From Sindora glabra (lineage: Eukaryota > Streptophyta > Magnoliopsida > Fabales > Fabaceae), in contig CM035228.1 of the NCBI GenBank assembly GCA_020226215.1, positions 60,175,989 through 60,239,988 of the forward strand: 64,000 bases of DNA, written 5' to 3'. The notes under the pieces are model-generated. The model saw only the letters and a list, made by a program, of their open reading frames with translations, was not told where the DNA came from and made no database searches. Shown here one piece after another: positions 23,560 through 35,989 of this stretch. Within the stretch, counting starts at the first letter, position 1, and each line of letters begins with the position of its first letter. The position numbers and the translations under genes were made by a program.

Positions 23560-24050
23560 AATTATAGAAGATTATTTATAAGGATTATAACACACAAATT
23601 ATTTAGACTCTTACACAATGTTACAATAAAATTTTTTACAAATATAATTAATTTAATAAAGTTCATATGTATACATACTTTCCTTTTAGACATATTTACT
23701 ATAAAAATTTTGGATGATAAAATTAAAGTGAAAGTAAATGGCAATTTCCATTCTTATCATATTATATGTATAATGCAAATAAAAATATAACATTAAACTT
23801 ATAAATGTTGTAATGCATATATAAGTTATTCAAAGTTTTATATTAAAATTGCAACAAAAAATCTATGAAATTTTCAAAAAGATAATTAATATGATAAAGC
23901 TCATATGTATTATATATACTTTTTTGTAGATGTATAAAGGTTTTATTCTAAAAACTTAAAATGATAAAATCAAAATAGATAGCAAGTAAGTGGTAATTCT
24001 AATGCAATTATATTATGTGTAATGTAAATAAGTGCATATGAATTTTAGTG
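23560..24050. repeat. Degenerate tandem duplication, period about 238 bases
   Basis: ATAATTAATTTAATAAAGTTC at about 23644 pairs with ATAATTAATATGATAAAGCTC at about 23882. Downstream landmarks (GATAAAATTAAAGTGAAAGT against GATAAAATCAAAATAGATAG, then TTATATGTATAATGCAAATA against TTATGTGTAATGTAAATA) keep the same spacing. An apparent open frame at 23539-23790 is a chance frame in this repeat. Confidence 0.65.
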
Positions 24051-24367
24051 CACATAATATATTTTTAAAAATAAAATTAGAGATAAATAGAAGTCAGAAA
24101 AATATTTTGTAAGCCATATACATTTTTTATTACAACTATATGCTTCTATAGGTGACATTTGGTATGTAAAATCTTTCTCCCATTCTTGATAGTATTTTAA
24201 GGGAATGTGAGATTTTTATATTTGGTTCAAGTTTTAGAAAAATATTTTTAGGAATGTGAATGTTCTTAGTTCAACATTCTCCTAAAATATTCTTATAGGT
24301 AGAGGTAGATATTCTATATTCCTATAACATGTAAATATTTAATTGATATTAAAAAATAATTTTGCTC

Positions 24368-24695
24368 AACCTACTACTCATAATGATCAATTATTGCTTA
24401 CCACCATATACCACCAATGATTCCTATCAATTATTATCCATTACCAACTATCATCACTAAATACCATTTATTGTCGATGATCACCATTCACTACTACTCA
24501 TGGCCAGTGAATTTCGTCTACCACCATCCATTGTTATTGATTGTAATTGATCATTACTCATCATTAATGACCACTACTATCTATCACCTATAATTGTTGC
24601 TAGTCATCGTCTATTATTGATGATCGTTGCTAGTTATTACTTATCATCAGTAATCATCATCTGCCACATTACCATTATCACCTATTAGTTGGCAA
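24368..24695. repeat. Cryptically simple ACC/ATC/ACT-rich tract
   Basis: About 330 bases dominated by variants of CACCA, ATCATC, CTACTACTC and ATTACC, such as CACCATTCACTACTACTC and CATCACTAAATACCATTT. It reads like a decayed trinucleotide-based satellite. Both strands lack an open frame of note. Confidence 0.6.
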
Positions 24696-26286
24696 CCATA
24701 ATTAATATATAAATTATTTACAACTTTTAATTATAGAATAATCATAATTATAGAATTATTTAAGGTATAATATAATAAAAGTATTCAAATTTAGAAAAAG
24801 GAGAAAAAGATAAGAAATTAATATATATTATTTACAACTTTTAATTATAAAAAAATCATAATTTTATGTTTTGTATTTGTATCTCCATATTTTTTTTATA
24901 AAATTTATTATTATTGCATATGCATAATTTCTTATCATGATTGTGTGTGTTTTAAAATTTTAAAGGGTTGGAATGTATAATAAGACAAATAGATAAGAGA
25001 AAACATTGAACTTTGAGGGGCCTAGGGCCACCTTTAGTCCCCATTAGCTTCGCCATTGTCCATATATCCAATTAACAAAACACCTTAAAATAAGCTTCCT
25101 TGTTTCTTAAAAGTCTATTTTATTTGCAAATCTATATGAAACTTTCTAAACATTTGCAAAATCAAAAAAAATTTAAATAACATTCCCAAATCCTTTTTAT
25201 GTTCAAAATATATTACATTACTTAGTACTTTAACCAAGTAATAAACCACACCAAGGTAAATGACATATTTTCATGAAATACCAAGTTTTAATACAACTTT
25301 TGTAAAAAAAATCCAAATAATTTCCAGCCACATTTTGAACACTTTAAATATCAATTTTCAATTATATGTGACCATAAAACAAGTTGTACACATTTTCAAA
25401 ATGTTTTACTAGTAAAAATCATTTGTATGAAAACTAGTTACTATTTAAAACTATTAATTTTTAAATTATTTTTAGCTTTTTTTTTTTTACAAAAATAGAA
25501 ATTTTCTAATGAAAACAACAAAGAATTCAAAAAATCGTAAAACTTGATTTAGGTAATTTTTGCTTGAAAACCTTATATGTCATTATTCTAAAGCATCTAT
25601 ATAAAAAAGAAGTTCAATGTTTACTTGATTTTATCACCAAAAAACATGATTTTTCTCTTTTGAAAGCAAGAAAGCCCAAGCTTGTTATGCTTTCTTTGCA
25701 TTTTTTTCCTTTCCATTTCCACATAAAACCATATTTCCAAAGCTTACTATTTTAAAGGATCATTTTCCTCAAATCATTTTCTTCTTTCAAGAAGATATGT
25801 TACAAGTAATCCATCATGAATTTCATGGTTTCAACATATTATCAACCATAGAACAAGATTAGAAAATAATCCATCATGAATAATTATAGTATTAACACAT
25901 TATCAACCATAAAACTAGATACACATCTCATATATAAATATCATCATGAAATAAAACTAAGAAGGAAAAGAGAGGACCCTTACTCATTCAAGGATGCTAG
26001 TAGAACTTATTCTCTTCCTCTAGAATTCAAAGTGTAACATCAAAGATAACATGAAGTTAGTCAAGAATTTTGAACAAAGAACTATGAAAAGAAGATGAAT
26101 TCATGTAGATTTATGGACTTTTACTTTTACCAAGAGACTAAAAGAGTTTCCAATACCTACCAATACCCAAAGTACTAATGGAAACTCATTAAAAATTGGG
26201 AAGAACACTCAAAATATTACTTCCTCTCTCTATATTCTCTCTTTAGCAGGCATATGTTTGGTGTAAGAGGAGTTTAACTATACTTG
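24696..26286. other. Non-coding AT-rich region
   Basis: I see no gene. A short imperfect direct repeat (AATCCATCATGAAT, at about 25808 and 25866, followed by ATCAACCATA) is present. The 25950-26290 part resembles transcribed LTR sequence next to the TATA candidate at 26287-26298. Confidence 0.4.
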
Positions 26287-26298
26287 CCTATTTATAGG
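26287..26298 (-). promoter_or_regulatory. Candidate TATA box of an LTR-like remnant
   Basis: The reverse strand reads CCTATAAATAGG, followed by a pyrimidine/AC-rich stretch like LTR R regions. No partner LTR was found, so this is a weak call. Confidence 0.3.
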
Positions 26299-26759
26299 AA
26301 AGTCTTAGAGTAACCTCCAATTAATGATATCCCATGCTTGCATCATCAAGATGACATCATCCCTTGCATCATAGTGAATATTCTTTTATGCTTTCTTTCT
26401 CTCCAAGTTTTTTTTACTAAATCCTCCATTAAGTCTTTAATTACTAATAAATTGTAAACTAATTAAAAAAAAATACTCTAGTGCCCTATGGTCAAGTCAT
26501 ATTATCCTACAACCCTTAAATTATGCAACATTCCTCTTTTTTCCCATCAAAATTATGCACTCTTGTTATTACAATTTTGTCAACTTAGGTTTATTTTAGA
26601 GTACTCTTTAAGTTAAAACATTAATCTACTCTCAAACTTTATCAATCTTATATCTTAAATACTTCAAATTTTCTAGGATTTTTCCTAAATAACTTCCAAT
26701 ATATTTTCATCCACTAAAACTAATAAATAATTATACTATATATATTTCTATTTATTATC

Positions 26760-27000
26760 CACTAACAGACATTGTTTGACTTGATTTTAATTATTTTTGT
26801 CTACTAAATTTTTATTTAGTATTATAGATAATGTTATCGCTAAAAAGTTAATATTATTTTTATTTTTTTAATGTGCATTAACAACATTGTTATCGGTATA
26901 GAATTCCCAAACTTATTTTTGGCACCAAGTCTTCTTGTTATACAATTTTGTGCTCTATATTGATGATTGAGAAATGTCATCGATATATATGTTAAGATAA
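26760..27000. repeat. CACTA subterminal-like motifs, isolated cluster
   Basis: Motifs CAGACATTGTTTGAC, AGATAATGTTATCGCTAAA, AACAACATTGTTATCGGTAT and GAGAAATGTCATCGATATAT resemble those at 19470-19960. This may be the end of a second CACTA-type element or a displaced end of the first. Confidence 0.35.
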
Positions 27001-29557
27001 TAATATCTATAAAAATACTCTTACAATATTTTTGAATAATTGTAAAAACTAAAAAACAACGGATAGAAGTATAAGTTTCATTTGTTACTCATGTATAAAG
27101 GCACTACATTTTAAAGTATGGAATAAGATTAAACAAACATTGATGCACATTAAAACCAAATTAATTTTATAGATTCTACATTCTAAGCATGACCACTAAT
27201 CAAGGTATACTAAACTTCTATGTGAAACAAAGAAAAATGTAATATGCTTCTAAACAAGCCTTGCTATTATAAATTTCAAGCTCATATTTCTACCATTAGG
27301 AGAATATTTAACGTATTTAGATTTTAAAGTTTAATTATTTCTAACTAAACTATTTTTTTTTGTTGAGAGTTGATATTGGCAATATATACACTACATGTGA
27401 AATGATAATCCTTAAGCACTTGTGTGTAATGAGTAAGAGTAATATTTTCTTTTCATTTTTAAATGATATTTAGTTTTAAGTAAAAAGATATTTTATTTTA
27501 TTTCATTCATTTATAATTTTCATTTTAATTAACTATTTTTGTGCCATTATAAAATCTATTAAATTTATCAATGATTTCACCAAAATTCAATTCATTTAAT
27601 CTAAAACACATCTTATGTCAAAACTTTACCCTTTTCTTATATTATATTTATCATAATACCATTAAAATATACTTTCCAATTCAATTGCATGCATCTTTTA
27701 GTATGTTCTAAAGAAAATAATTTATTTACAAATGAATTGAAATCATTTCTATTGAAATTGAAATAAAATTAATCTTAAAAAAATTTGGTTCCAAATCAAC
27801 CTTAAGAAATACTTATATGCAAAGAGTTAGGGAATAGATGAAGTGGTGGCTGAAGTGTATAAATATGATTAATTACAAAATTTTGATCTCTTAGGAGATT
27901 AAATATTCTCAAAATTAACTTATCTATTTTCAATTATCCAAGGAAATAAATCAAATAAAAAATGTTCTTTCAAAACAAAATTGATGATCCAATAGAAGAA
28001 ATACTCAATCTCTCATAGGCATAAACTTCCCATATAATTACCCATACAATTACACAAAACTATATAGAGAATTGGCCAATGAAACTAATAGTATAAGTTA
28101 GAATGACATAAAATATCTAGCCACATATGCTAATTGCACTTATATTTATCCATTTAGTATCACTCAACTAGGCATTATTTGTAAGTCTTCTGGTAAGCCT
28201 GCATTATATTTAATTAACTGAAATTATTAAATAAAAATAAATGAGACTGATATTGTTGATTATGCCATATTTTACAAACAAATTGATGGGCATAATAGCA
28301 GAAATTAGTCACTTATTCCATAGTGAGCTATTCTAGTTGCAACAAGGCATATAAAATAATTAGCTTGAACTTAACAAGTAGATTCTTATTGCCTTCCAAT
28401 TGGAACAATGTCAATAGTGTTTAAAAACCACATAAATAATTCCTTTTAAAATACATAATTGTATAGAATGATGTTTTCTTTTCTCTTCAATGTATCTATA
28501 AGATAGAAAAAGAGGAATTTAGTAGGGTTCCTAGGGAGACTCTGACACTTAAGTTATTAATGTATAGCAAAAAGAGAATGACCTAAGTAGTAATAAGGAT
28601 AATGTATACCTTATACAATAAACCTCTAAATAGGGTGATTGGAAAGTAGTTATTAAGTAGTTAGGCAATTATTAACCTCTAAGATATAAATATTTATCAA
28701 AATGTTTAATGAAATGTCTAGACTAATATCATAACTGAGCTTATATCCCATACATTAGATAAAAATTACATAACTCACTCACAAAGTCATTTGGTAATTA
28801 TCTTTATTTACTTATTGTGAAAAACCTATATTAATTAAAATCAACTCATATTGATACATATGCTTTCCATCACATTCCATGACAAACTGCCAAGGTGGAT
28901 AAAAACAAGCAAAATTAGCAAAAGGATATAATCTGTAATTTTTCAAATAGCCATAATAAGACCAAGAGTCAAATATAGAAATTCAGGATAAGCATTTTGT
29001 CACATATAACTTACATATATTTGGACAAATCCGAAGCATTTAGTAGTTTTCACATCATACTTTATTAGCTCATATTGTAGCCACACTCATTTGTAAACAA
29101 GCAGTGATATTATGAGATGTATTGATACGTTGCCTTTGCTTGCCTACACAAATGAGCCATGACTTTATTACTCAATCACTACATTACACGACATTTTAAA
29201 AACTTTTCTCACCATATATCTTAAATTGCTCCATCCAATGCATTCTTCAATCAAGACCTTATCACACACTATTCTTTTTGTACCTTATTAGCACCTACAA
29301 TACCACACACTATTTTCTATTTACTGCAGTTTCTATATGCTCACACAACAAAGCATATATATGCTTAAGTATATATAGAGAGGGAAGATAATTGACCATA
29401 TGCTTAAGCATAGTTCTGTTGTGCAATTACTTGACCTTTGCATATTAAAATCCCAGTGAATGTCCAGAGCTTTATACCTAGTCTCAGTGATAAAGCTCAT
29501 GCATATGCACCATGGTTGCTTTTCATTATATTCACTATTACTTATTAGTATTTTGAC
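27001..29557. other. AT-rich region with no recognisable gene
   Basis: I read this region on both strands and found no family motif, no clear terminal repeats and no long open frame. Confidence 0.5.
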
Positions 29558-30366
29558 CATAGTTACTGAAAGCATTGACCTTGCGTACCACCTTTTGGTG
29601 CGAAACGTACCAAACACGATACGTTTTCATCCCAAAATGTGACAAAATGCGATTTGAGATGTAAATTTGATGTACTTGTAAATAATCATCCATTTTCAAA
29701 TTTCTTCTCTTTTTTGTTACTCCATTCCATAAGAGATTAGTGGAGTTGAAAATTTTGATTCAAAAACTAAAATCATCTAATAAACAGGAAAAGAATGGAT
29801 CGATGACAATTGAAAATAGGGAAATAAGAAGAGAAAGGAGTAATCAATGGAAGATGGAAGGATTTTTTTTATTTAAAGAAAGTAAAAAAAATATTTATTA
29901 CAAACTTAAATGCCATTAAAATCTCTCTTTTCTATTACTTATGTTATGTGTTAATCAATAACTTCACTTTTTAAAATTTATCTTCCTAATATATATTTAT
30001 TATTTTATTATCTAGTTACTAGATTTTGAATAATTTATATTAATTATATTTTATTTTACAAAATACCTTATGATATATATAGTTGTTTCGATTATAATAT
30101 AATATTGTTATTAGGATAAATAATAAAATCAGTAGATAAGCATCACAAAAAAAGTCAACAGACAAGAACATGTAAAAGAAAATATAGTATATGAAATATA
30201 TTTTATAAAAAAATTATAATTCAATCATACCCAAAAACATACCAACGTACCTATAATGAACCAACTAAGCCTACCGCCAATGTATCCTCATTTTTAGAAG
30301 TAGTGTATCTTGTACTTGTATTCGTATTACATTCCTTTACGTATCACATTTCTAGTAACTATGATT
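29558..30366. mobile_element. Possible non-autonomous TIR transposon, about 0.8 kb
   Basis: The left end reads ACCATAGTTACTGAAAGC (about 29557-29574). The right end, reverse-complemented, reads ATCATAGTTACTAGAAATG (about 30345-30364). The next 40 bases at each end are also enriched in GTACC/GTATC and TACGTAA-like strings pointing inward. The interior is AT-rich without a gene. No certain target duplication was seen. Confidence 0.4.
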
Positions 30367-30499
30367 TTGGCCTATAGTCTAACATATAAGAAATGCAAAC
30401 TATGACTAAGTAGAAGCCTAGAGATAATGTTGTTGAGATTGAAAGCTCTAAGAAAAGGCTAATAAAGTAGAGGGTTAGATAGATTGGAGGTTCAAGTAA

Positions 30500-33460
30500 T
30501 GATGTACGTAAAATGTTGGGGGACACTGGTGATAGTACGAGTGTATCGGTAAGTGCTTCCCCAGAGGAAGTTCCTTTCTACTTATAGTTTATGAGGGTTA
30601 CGAATAAAAGTGACTTGGTGGGCCCTATTATAAAGTATTCTAGAATCGATAATTTTTGTGTGTTTAAGATCCAATGAGGGCAAGACACGTGTTTTGTTAG
30701 TCAAAGGCCACACTTTTTATCATGCTTCGTGTCCATGCAGACATTCTTTGGAGTGTTCGATCAACTTGCTCAGTGCAAGCTATATAGAGCTTTATCTGGT
30801 TCCTAGATCTTGTATTCAAAGTAGGTTGGTATTGGTCTAATTGGATGGTTATTATCCTTTGCCCAGTGTCCTTTAGACCATCACTTTGCTTCATGTGCCT
30901 TGGAACCTTAATTGTCATTTTTAAACAGGTTGTTAGGGGATTTAATTTTTAAGGCTTATCTCCGTGGTCTTTTACTTCCATCTTAGTCATTGATTTCGAA
31001 AGCTCACTTATTTATGTTTATAACTTTGGCTTCACTTTCATTTTGGGATTTTTCCTCAAGATGATTTTTGCTTTATTCTTCTACTTCGTATGATGATTTT
31101 AGGCATTCTCGTGCTCATATTTTTTTGTTTGCTAATTAAATTTACTTATTTTCCTCGAAAATTTCTATTTTTGCCATATTTTGTGTCATCATTGTTTGCA
31201 TTTATTTGGGGGTCATTGTTGTTGTTTTTTTCCTACTGCTTAACCATACTTGAAGTCATTGCATCATATCTCTTGTCATTCCTTTGCTTGTTGACATTCC
31301 ATGTCTTGTGCTTGAATTGCCCCCCCCTTATTTTTTTCTTTAAAGGTGTTAGCTACTTCCTTCTGACTCTTAGGTTGAGTGTCTAGTGACCCTCCAGTCT
31401 TTGATTTATCCTCCAATAGTGATAGTTTGGATAACTCGAATTTGTCATATCTTTGTTCAAAAATTAGAGAGACTTAATTATATTCTTTTTCCTCCAAAGT
31501 TTTTTTACAACAATCATGGTGGATCATTCTTGAGGGGAAAATGGTATTGATCATGCTAGCTTGTTGCATGTCAATTATCCAAAATTTAACTGGATTAGCA
31601 TTAAGGTTTGTACTTCTAAGGCATTTGATAAGTGGAAAGACCAGACAACTCTAGATGAGCTTTGTCATGACTACTTTCTTGAAGCATTTAACCTATGATT
31701 CGATATGTTACTGCTTAGGATGACAAAAGGGCTTGTAGGTATGATCTCATTTCTTTTATCATGTTTTGTGGTGATTTCATGACCAAAATGGGATTAGTGT
31801 CTCATTTTATCTCTTTTAATTATTATATTCTTGTTGGGCTTAATGTGTGTCAAATCAAGCTAACTCTAGACACTTAGCTTTTTTATGATTTGCTTTGAGA
31901 TAGTCATCTGCTATTTCAATCGTGTGCAGACCGTGGATAATTTCTTATTCTTTTATACCTTCTCTAGCTAGCAAGTTGATGGTTGGACTTATTTTAGTTA
32001 GCGACCAGGGAAATCATTCTTGAAGAATTTGGAGTCAAGTATAAAATATTGGAAAGGCTTTTTTTATTAAGATTTGCATGGTTAATGATGTTTGTCCATT
32101 TTGGATTTTGGATAATGGTAGTACATTATTCCTATTTGCTAGGGAAAAAGTACCAAATTGGAAAATCCATCTTTTTAATACTTACTCAAATCATGATTAG
32201 GATTTATCCTTCGTATTCTTAGAATGGACCTTTTAGATGCCTTTACTATGTTGATTATGTTGAATTCTTGTGCCTTTCTTCTTTATCTCACTTTGTTTTT
32301 TACTCTAAGTAAGTTTTTTTTTTTTTTTACTTTACTTGTTCTATGATAAAAGTTTGGTTAGGAAAAGAATTTATTTTTTTTGCTATGATGATGAACATGA
32401 TGGAGGAAAGATTTTCCTAAGCCAAAGATGAGCATTTAAAAGAAAAGATTGTGCTTCTAATTGGTTTAGATACAACACCCACTAGTTCATTAATTACAAT
32501 TTAGCTTGCTTTCTTGAAAAGTGGTACTCTAATTTTTTCTCCTATTGCTCATCCTATTGTCTAAGTAGCCATAATTAGCATACTTGATATGAAAAAGATT
32601 GAGGATCCTATTCTTTTTGAAAAAAGAAAAATGTCAAAGGCTACTTAAGAGTAGGAGGATAGTAAAAGATGTTCATACCAAACCATTTTTTGAGGGTGCT
32701 CATTCAGATGATATTTAAAGAGGCTCTTAGTCTAGTTATGTTAGAAAGTTTATGAATGAAGGTAGGAGCTTTCTCAAGTACCCTATTGGTCCTAATTTCA
32801 ATTATGACACCCTAAATAGCATATGGTATAAGGACGTAGATTTGGCTTCTTATTTGTGTGATTAGCTACTTTTTTCAAAGGATCATGAAGAGAATATAGC
32901 TTTAATTAATGAAATAGCTCTATAAGGTAGCTCATTTAGCTATTAGTGACCTTGCTCAAGGCATGTTAAGCATTTTTTCCTTGGTTCCTCTCCTTGGCAA
33001 TAAAAAGAAAAAGTCGACTTATCTTGTTTAATCTAGAGGTGATGAATAGTTTAAAAAGCTAACTAGATAAGGCTATGTCTAACTTAATATCATTCCATGT
33101 CATTAAAGAAATCGGATGGGTTATGCTTAATACTTAAAGTGGAAGCTACTAAAATTGCTTTGGAAAAGTCATAGCTAGAGTTTTTTCTTAAAGCTAAGAA
33201 GAAGAGAACAAGAAAGAATTGCTCACTTTTTATAAAAAGCTAAAAAAACTAAGAGAAGAACTTATACAAGCTTAGAAGACCCTTCAAAAGGAGATTGGCA
33301 CTACAAATGAGCTCTTATAAGGTATGTTTCTCCATGGTTTTGAGAAGCCCAAAGCTTAAGTTAAATATTTCAATCCAAACCTATCAATCAACTTCTTTAA
33401 GGTGTCGGATGATAAAAAGGTATCGAAGCTACAATCAGTAATCCAACCTTAGTTATTATG
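30500..33460 (+). pseudogene. Antisense additional ORF of Tat-like copy 1
   Basis: Forward-strand protein relic running against the gag-pol genes. It is recognisable because copy 2 (39221-42040 plus 54439-54660) has the same order of blocks. N-terminal: IKYSRIDNF and a His/Cys-rich HTFYHASCPCRHSLECSINL (30700-30770). Middle: DKWKDQTTLDELCHDYFLEA (about 31630-31690), DLISFIMFCG and SFNYYILVGLNV (31740-31850). Then IGKAFFIKICMVNDVCPFW (about 32045-32105). The C-terminus is Lys/Glu-rich and probably coiled coil (32880-33330). The middle resembles the 'putative gypsy type transposon' domain (PF04195-like); this is an inference by pattern. Many stops. Confidence 0.55.
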
Positions 33461-33479
33461 TTTACCCTTTTATCCTATA

Positions 33480-33890
33480 AGCCACTTCTTTAAGTTTTTA
33501 TAGATTTAAGTTTTTATGGATTAGCTTTACATTTAACATATTTTGCTTATTGTTTAAATTCTTCATTTAATTGTTCCATTATAACTTATTAGTTTCTAGT
33601 ATTATGCTTATGTTTTGATGAATTGATTTGTACATTTATCTTTAACTGAGGGATCTACTTAGGTTTTTTTTTTATTAAGGATTGAGTTTGGGCTTTTTAT
33701 GCCGAGGGATTTACTTAGGTTTCTACTAGGGATTAGGTCTAGGTTTTATTGTTAAGGGGTTTGCTTGGTCTTTTTATGCAAAAGGATTTCTTTAGGCTTT
33801 TAATGAGGTTAGGTCTAGGTTTTATTGTTAAAGGTTTGCTTGCGCTTACGTGACTTATACTAAAAATAATATGAAAAATCTATTTTGTTC
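33480..33890. repeat. Degenerate minisatellite between antisense ORF and integrase
   Basis: Repeated phrases GAGGGATYTACTTAGGTTT, TTAGGTCTAGGTTTTATTG and TTTGCTTGGTCTTTTTATGC alternate every 40-60 bases (33650-33850). The same phrases occur at 54855-55010 in copy 2, so the repeat is part of the element. Confidence 0.65.
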
Positions 33891-35110
33891 ATATCAGAGT
33901 AAAATATTATTTGAAATGTGACACATTATAACTTTGGGGTATGGCTTTTACTTCAAACATTTCAAGTTCATAAGCTTCATTTTGTAAAGCTTTCTTAATG
34001 TGGAATAGCCCCTCCCATATTGGTGCTAGCTTTCCATTTTAAGAAAGTAACCTTTCTCATTTGTCTTTGTCAACACTTGATCATTTTCTTTAAAAACTTT
34101 ATTTTTTTAACCTTTTTGTTGAAGAAATGGGTGGGCCTACTTTTCTATTCTTTTTTCCTTATTTAGATCATTTCCCTTACCTCATCTAGCAAGTCCATTT
34201 CTTTTCTTTATCTTTGTTGATTCAAATTTCCATTGTAAGTTTTTTCTTTACTTGGACATTTTCCTTACTTCTACTAGCAGTATTATTTTTGTGCTATATG
34301 TTAGATGGAATGGTGTTTTCTTAGTTATTATTTATAGGTTTATCTTGCATGACCAAAGAATATGGGGTAGCTTATATACACATCCTTTTCTTAAGTCTGT
34401 TGAGGATGGTCCTATTGGTTAGTTTAACCTGTCCATTTGCTTGCTGATGTTTAGATAAGTAAAATTTCTATTTGATATTGAGGCTATCATGGTAAGAATT
34501 ATTCATCTTTTTTTTTGTTATGAGAAAATGTTAATAATTTTTTAAATATTATACCTTTCATAGAAAGAGACAAACTCTCTACTTATAAATTGTGTGCCAT
34601 TATTAGTTATTATTATTTGAGGAAACCCACACCTATAAAATAAGATTGCATTTGTTGGTTTAAGATGTTATATACTATAGTATTTCTAACTTTAAGTGAC
34701 CTTTATACCTATAGATTATATTCTTCCATAGGAATTTCTAGGTATTTTGAGTGCTTATTGTTATTAAAGGCTTTGCCTCAATCCATTTAGTAAAATAGTC
34801 TATTGTCACTATGAGAAACTTCCTTTGTCTAGTTGCCTTGGAGAAAAGGCCTAGAAAATCAATCCCTCATTGTGCGAATGGCTATGGAGATGTTATTGTA
34901 ATCTAATCTATCACTAGTTTCCTTGGTATCTTTCCATACTTTTCATGGTTAGCCAAAAATAACTAGATTAGATTACTTTTAGCACCAATGTTATTCATCC
35001 TATATAGCTTTTGCATATTCCCTCAAGAAGTTCCTTTAGCACATAATCTACTTCATCTAGTCTTAAACATTTTAATAATAGGAGTGAGAAACTTTTCTAA
35101 TATAATTCCC
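33890..35110 (-). pseudogene. Integrase of Tat-like copy 1
   Basis: Ty3/gypsy integrase. An N-terminal zinc-region trace reads VDYVLKELLEGICKSYIG (about 34995-35065). The catalytic core has TIDYFTKWIEAKPL (34765-34808; first Asp present) and IITNNGTQFISREF (34575-34620), where the usual TDNGTQF Asp has become Asn. The chain loses frame repeatedly toward 33900. In copy 2 the pattern of loss is the reverse (first Asp lost, second kept). Confidence 0.85.
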
Positions 35111-35189
35111 CATTATGTAAAGAAAACTTAGTAGACCTTTTGATAAGTTTCACCTTTTTTTAACTCCATTGAACATGTTCAATTCATTA

Positions 35190-35830
35190 GGTGAATGATA
35201 ATTAGTGTTATTGATTACTCTTTTTCTTCAATGGCTTGCATTCTATCTTCTTTTATGCTAGGGTTGTGGATTGTTTCTTGTATTATTGTTTTGTTATTAA
35301 CTGTTACCTTTGCATTGGCTAGCATTGCTAATGAGTTTACTTTATCATTTTGCTCCCATAAGATTCTTCTTGATTCATAGGTGAACTATTTTAGAAGCTC
35401 TTTTGCCTTTTCAATGTGCTGCTTCAATATTGACTCCTTTACTTTGTATTCTTTATTTTGTTTAATTTATGAGTAATTTTGAATTATTCAAAATCAAGAT
35501 TCACTTGATTCTAACTTCTTTTGCTAAGCATAGCCTCACAATTAATGCTTCATATTTTGCTTGATTATTTGTGGCATGGAAACTATATTTTAAAGAATTT
35601 TCTAAAGTTGAACCATTTATTTCTTCCAAAATTATTCCATCTCTGTTACCTTTCTTGGTACAAAAGCCATCCATATATAGAGTCCATAATCTTACTAATT
35701 TATCATCCTTTTTTTGGTCAATTTAATCACAAAGTCTACATATGCTTGTGATTTTACCACTTTCCTCATTTCATATTTAATTCCATATTCTAATAATTCA
35801 ATTGACCATGTACTAGCCTTCTTGCCAAAT
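35190..35830 (-). pseudogene. RNase H of Tat-like copy 1
   Basis: The reverse strand reads LWTLYMDGFCTKKGNRDGII, then LEEING (about 35610-35690). This is the WTLYVDGSS block typical of Ty3/gypsy RNase H, with the first Asp kept. The remainder is frameshifted. It sits between RT and INT as expected. Confidence 0.78.
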
Positions 35831-35989
35831 TAGGCTTTTAGAAGATCTACCTATTGGTTGATCTATTTGGACTAATTATAATTTAATGCACTTACAAATT
35901 AAGTTTTTTTTAAGTTATATAGGAAGTGCGAATGTAAGCTTCTTAATCTATTAGTATCTTTGCTCTAGTTTGTGTAACACCTTATTAAT

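Noticed and set aside
24368..24695. Possible repeat-protein gene or CRISPR-like array
   Set aside because: No open frame and no regular repeat-spacer layout; it is a decayed simple sequence.
29333..29617. 94-codon reverse open frame
   Set aside because: No family pattern, overlaps the end of a candidate TIR element, and has no promoter or conservation signal.
31090..31386. 98-codon hydrophobic forward open frame, looks like a membrane protein
   Set aside because: It is a T-rich stretch inside the antisense-ORF region of Tat copy 1. The equivalent part of copy 2 does not keep it, so the hydrophobicity comes from base composition.
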